A stretch of 34,044 nucleotides of DNA from Sphingomonadales bacterium (GTDB taxonomy: Bacteria; Pseudomonadota; Alphaproteobacteria; Sphingomonadales; Sphingomonadaceae): NCBI GenBank assembly GCA_027485485.1, contig JAIXQY010000040.1, positions 1-34,044 on the forward strand, written 5' to 3'. Of the stretch, positions 33,401 through 34,044 are shown in pieces. The notes under the pieces were generated by a model. It was not told the origin of the DNA and did not search any database. It saw only the letters and a list, made by a program, of their open reading frames with translations. The translations under genes were made by a program, and so were the position numbers. Positions within the stretch are counted from its first letter, which is position 1. Every line of letters starts with the position of its first letter.

Positions 33401-33506
33401 CCCCTCCCGCCTGCGGGAGGGGCAGGGGGTGGGTCTCCCCGCCAGCGCCCATGCTTTGGTTTGACGGCATATTCCCACCCCCGACCCCTCCCGCGAGCGG
33501 GAGGGG
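33401..33506. repeat. REP-like palindromes, copies 4 and 5
   Basis: Copy 4 (minus orientation): core 33401-33422, flank CAGGGGGTGGG (33423-33433). Copy 5 (plus orientation): flank 33474-33484, core 33485-33506. Here the flanks face each other, opposite to the pair at 28349-28440. They fill the lysA to transporter gap, and the core of copy 4 lies directly in front of the proposed transporter start codon. Confidence 0.82.
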
Positions 33507-33511
33507 AGTTG

Positions 33512-34044
33512 TCACAACCACGGCGCTTTCGCATCCAGCGCCAGCATGGCCGCCGGCTGGTTGCGTTGCGAAACAATGGCCCAGTCCGCGCCCTTCACCA
33601 TCACTTCCGGCACCAATGGCCGCGAGTTGTAGGTGCTGGCCATGGTGGCGCCATAGGCGCCGGCGGTCATGAAGGCGACCAGATCGCCGGCGGCCACATC
33701 TTCCATCTCGCGGTCATCGGCGAAGGTGTCACCCGTCTCGCAGATCGGGCCAACCACGGTGGCGACCGTGCGCGCCGGCCGGGGGTGCACGGCCAATATG
33801 TCGTGCCAGGCGTTGTAGAGCGAAGGGCGCAGCAGATCGTTCATCGCGGCATCGACCACGATGAAATGCTTGGATGCGCCTTCCTTGGTGAGGATCACTT
33901 CGCTCACCAGCACGCCGGCATTGCCCACGATCATGCGGCCGGGTTCGAACATCAGCCGCCACGGCCAGCCGGCGGTGGCGCGCGCCACCATCGCGGCATA
34001 ATCGGCCGGGCTGGGCGGTGCCGGCTGATCCCGGCGATAGGGCA
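33512..34044 (-). CDS. lysA: Diaminopimelate decarboxylase (5' end cut by window edge)
   Basis: PLP enzyme that decarboxylates meso-diaminopimelate to lysine. Only the C-terminal 177 residues or so are present; the frame is open to the window edge, reading PYRRDQPAPPSPADYAAM before a chance internal Met. The C-terminal barrel motifs are clear: EPGRMIVGNAGVLVSEV (substrate/PLP phosphate region), the active-site GPICETGDTFADDR with its catalytic Cys and Glu, and MTAGAYGATMASTYNSRP. The end PWL is family-like. It is the first visible gene of a leftward group lysA-transporter-acylase. The N-terminal PLP-lysine domain lies outside the window. Confidence 0.95.
   Translation of the reverse strand, partial: PYRRDQPAPPSPADYAAMVARATAGWPWRLMFEPGRMIVGNAGVLVSEVILTKEGASKHFIVVDAAMNDLLRPSLYNAWHDILAVHPRPARTVATVVGPICETGDTFADDREMEDVAAGDLVAFMTAGAYGATMASTYNSRPLVPEVMVKGADWAIVSQRNQPAAMLALDAKAPWL

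Noticed and set aside
7178-33506. CRISPR array or insertion-sequence ends for the repeated palindromes
   Set aside because: The five copies are widely dispersed, not regularly spaced with spacers, and no transposase gene lies between any pair.

Overview
The window is a gene-dense, GC-rich stretch of bacterial chromosome with no tRNA, rRNA, CRISPR array, insertion sequence or phage gene visible. Gene content and order point to an alphaproteobacterium, most likely of the Sphingomonadales. The indicators are the spoT-pyrE-pdxJ-acpS-lepB order, the pckA / chvI-chvG-hprK-rapZ-EIIA-HPr cluster, the cobA-DUF2849-cysI-DUF934-cysH sulfur operon, an RNase E tail ending in GWWQR, a very large TonB-dependent receptor, and several exported S9, M28 and acylase hydrolases. 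The order assignment is inference from familiarity, not from a search.

Left part (1-9411). A leftward operon runs spoT, pyrE, an exported serine hydrolase, pdxJ, acpS and lepB (cut by the window edge). The last five genes are joined by four consecutive 4-bp ATGA overlaps. To its right lie rpsD (leftward) and rpoZ (rightward), divergent across a 262-bp region holding a structured rpsD leader. Both rpsD and rpoZ are followed by the same composite element: an intrinsic terminator fused to a second, conserved hairpin. A DPP IV-type S9 peptidase follows on the minus strand.

Middle (9412-18686). RNase E has a long leader and a long, charged, disordered tail. It is followed by the assimilatory sulfate/sulfite operon: siroheme methyltransferase, DUF2849, sulfite reductase, DUF934 and APS/PAPS reductase. 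A convergent 316-bp intergenic region with a 21-bp periodic motif separates this from a lone predicted PD-(D/E)XK nuclease plus DUF2075 helicase.

Right part (18728-34044). A TonB-dependent receptor and PEP carboxykinase point left. Rightward from the pckA promoter region runs a compact signalling operon: ChvI response regulator, ChvG kinase, a single ORF that fuses HPr kinase to RapZ, a mannose-type EIIA, and HPr. HPrK, EIIA and HPr are the core of a regulatory PTS, and pckA beside them ties it to gluconeogenic carbon control. An exported M28 peptidase then meets, stop codon to stop codon, a leftward operon of lysA (partial), an MHS-family transporter and a penicillin-acylase-family hydrolase.

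Five copies of a REP-like palindrome (core CCCCTCCCGC-N2-GCGGGAGGGG) lie between genes; two pairs are inverted, and one pair lies at the start of the MHS gene. The most distinctive observations are the HprK-RapZ fusion, the nuclease-helicase gene, the duplicated terminator-hairpin element and the REP-like family.
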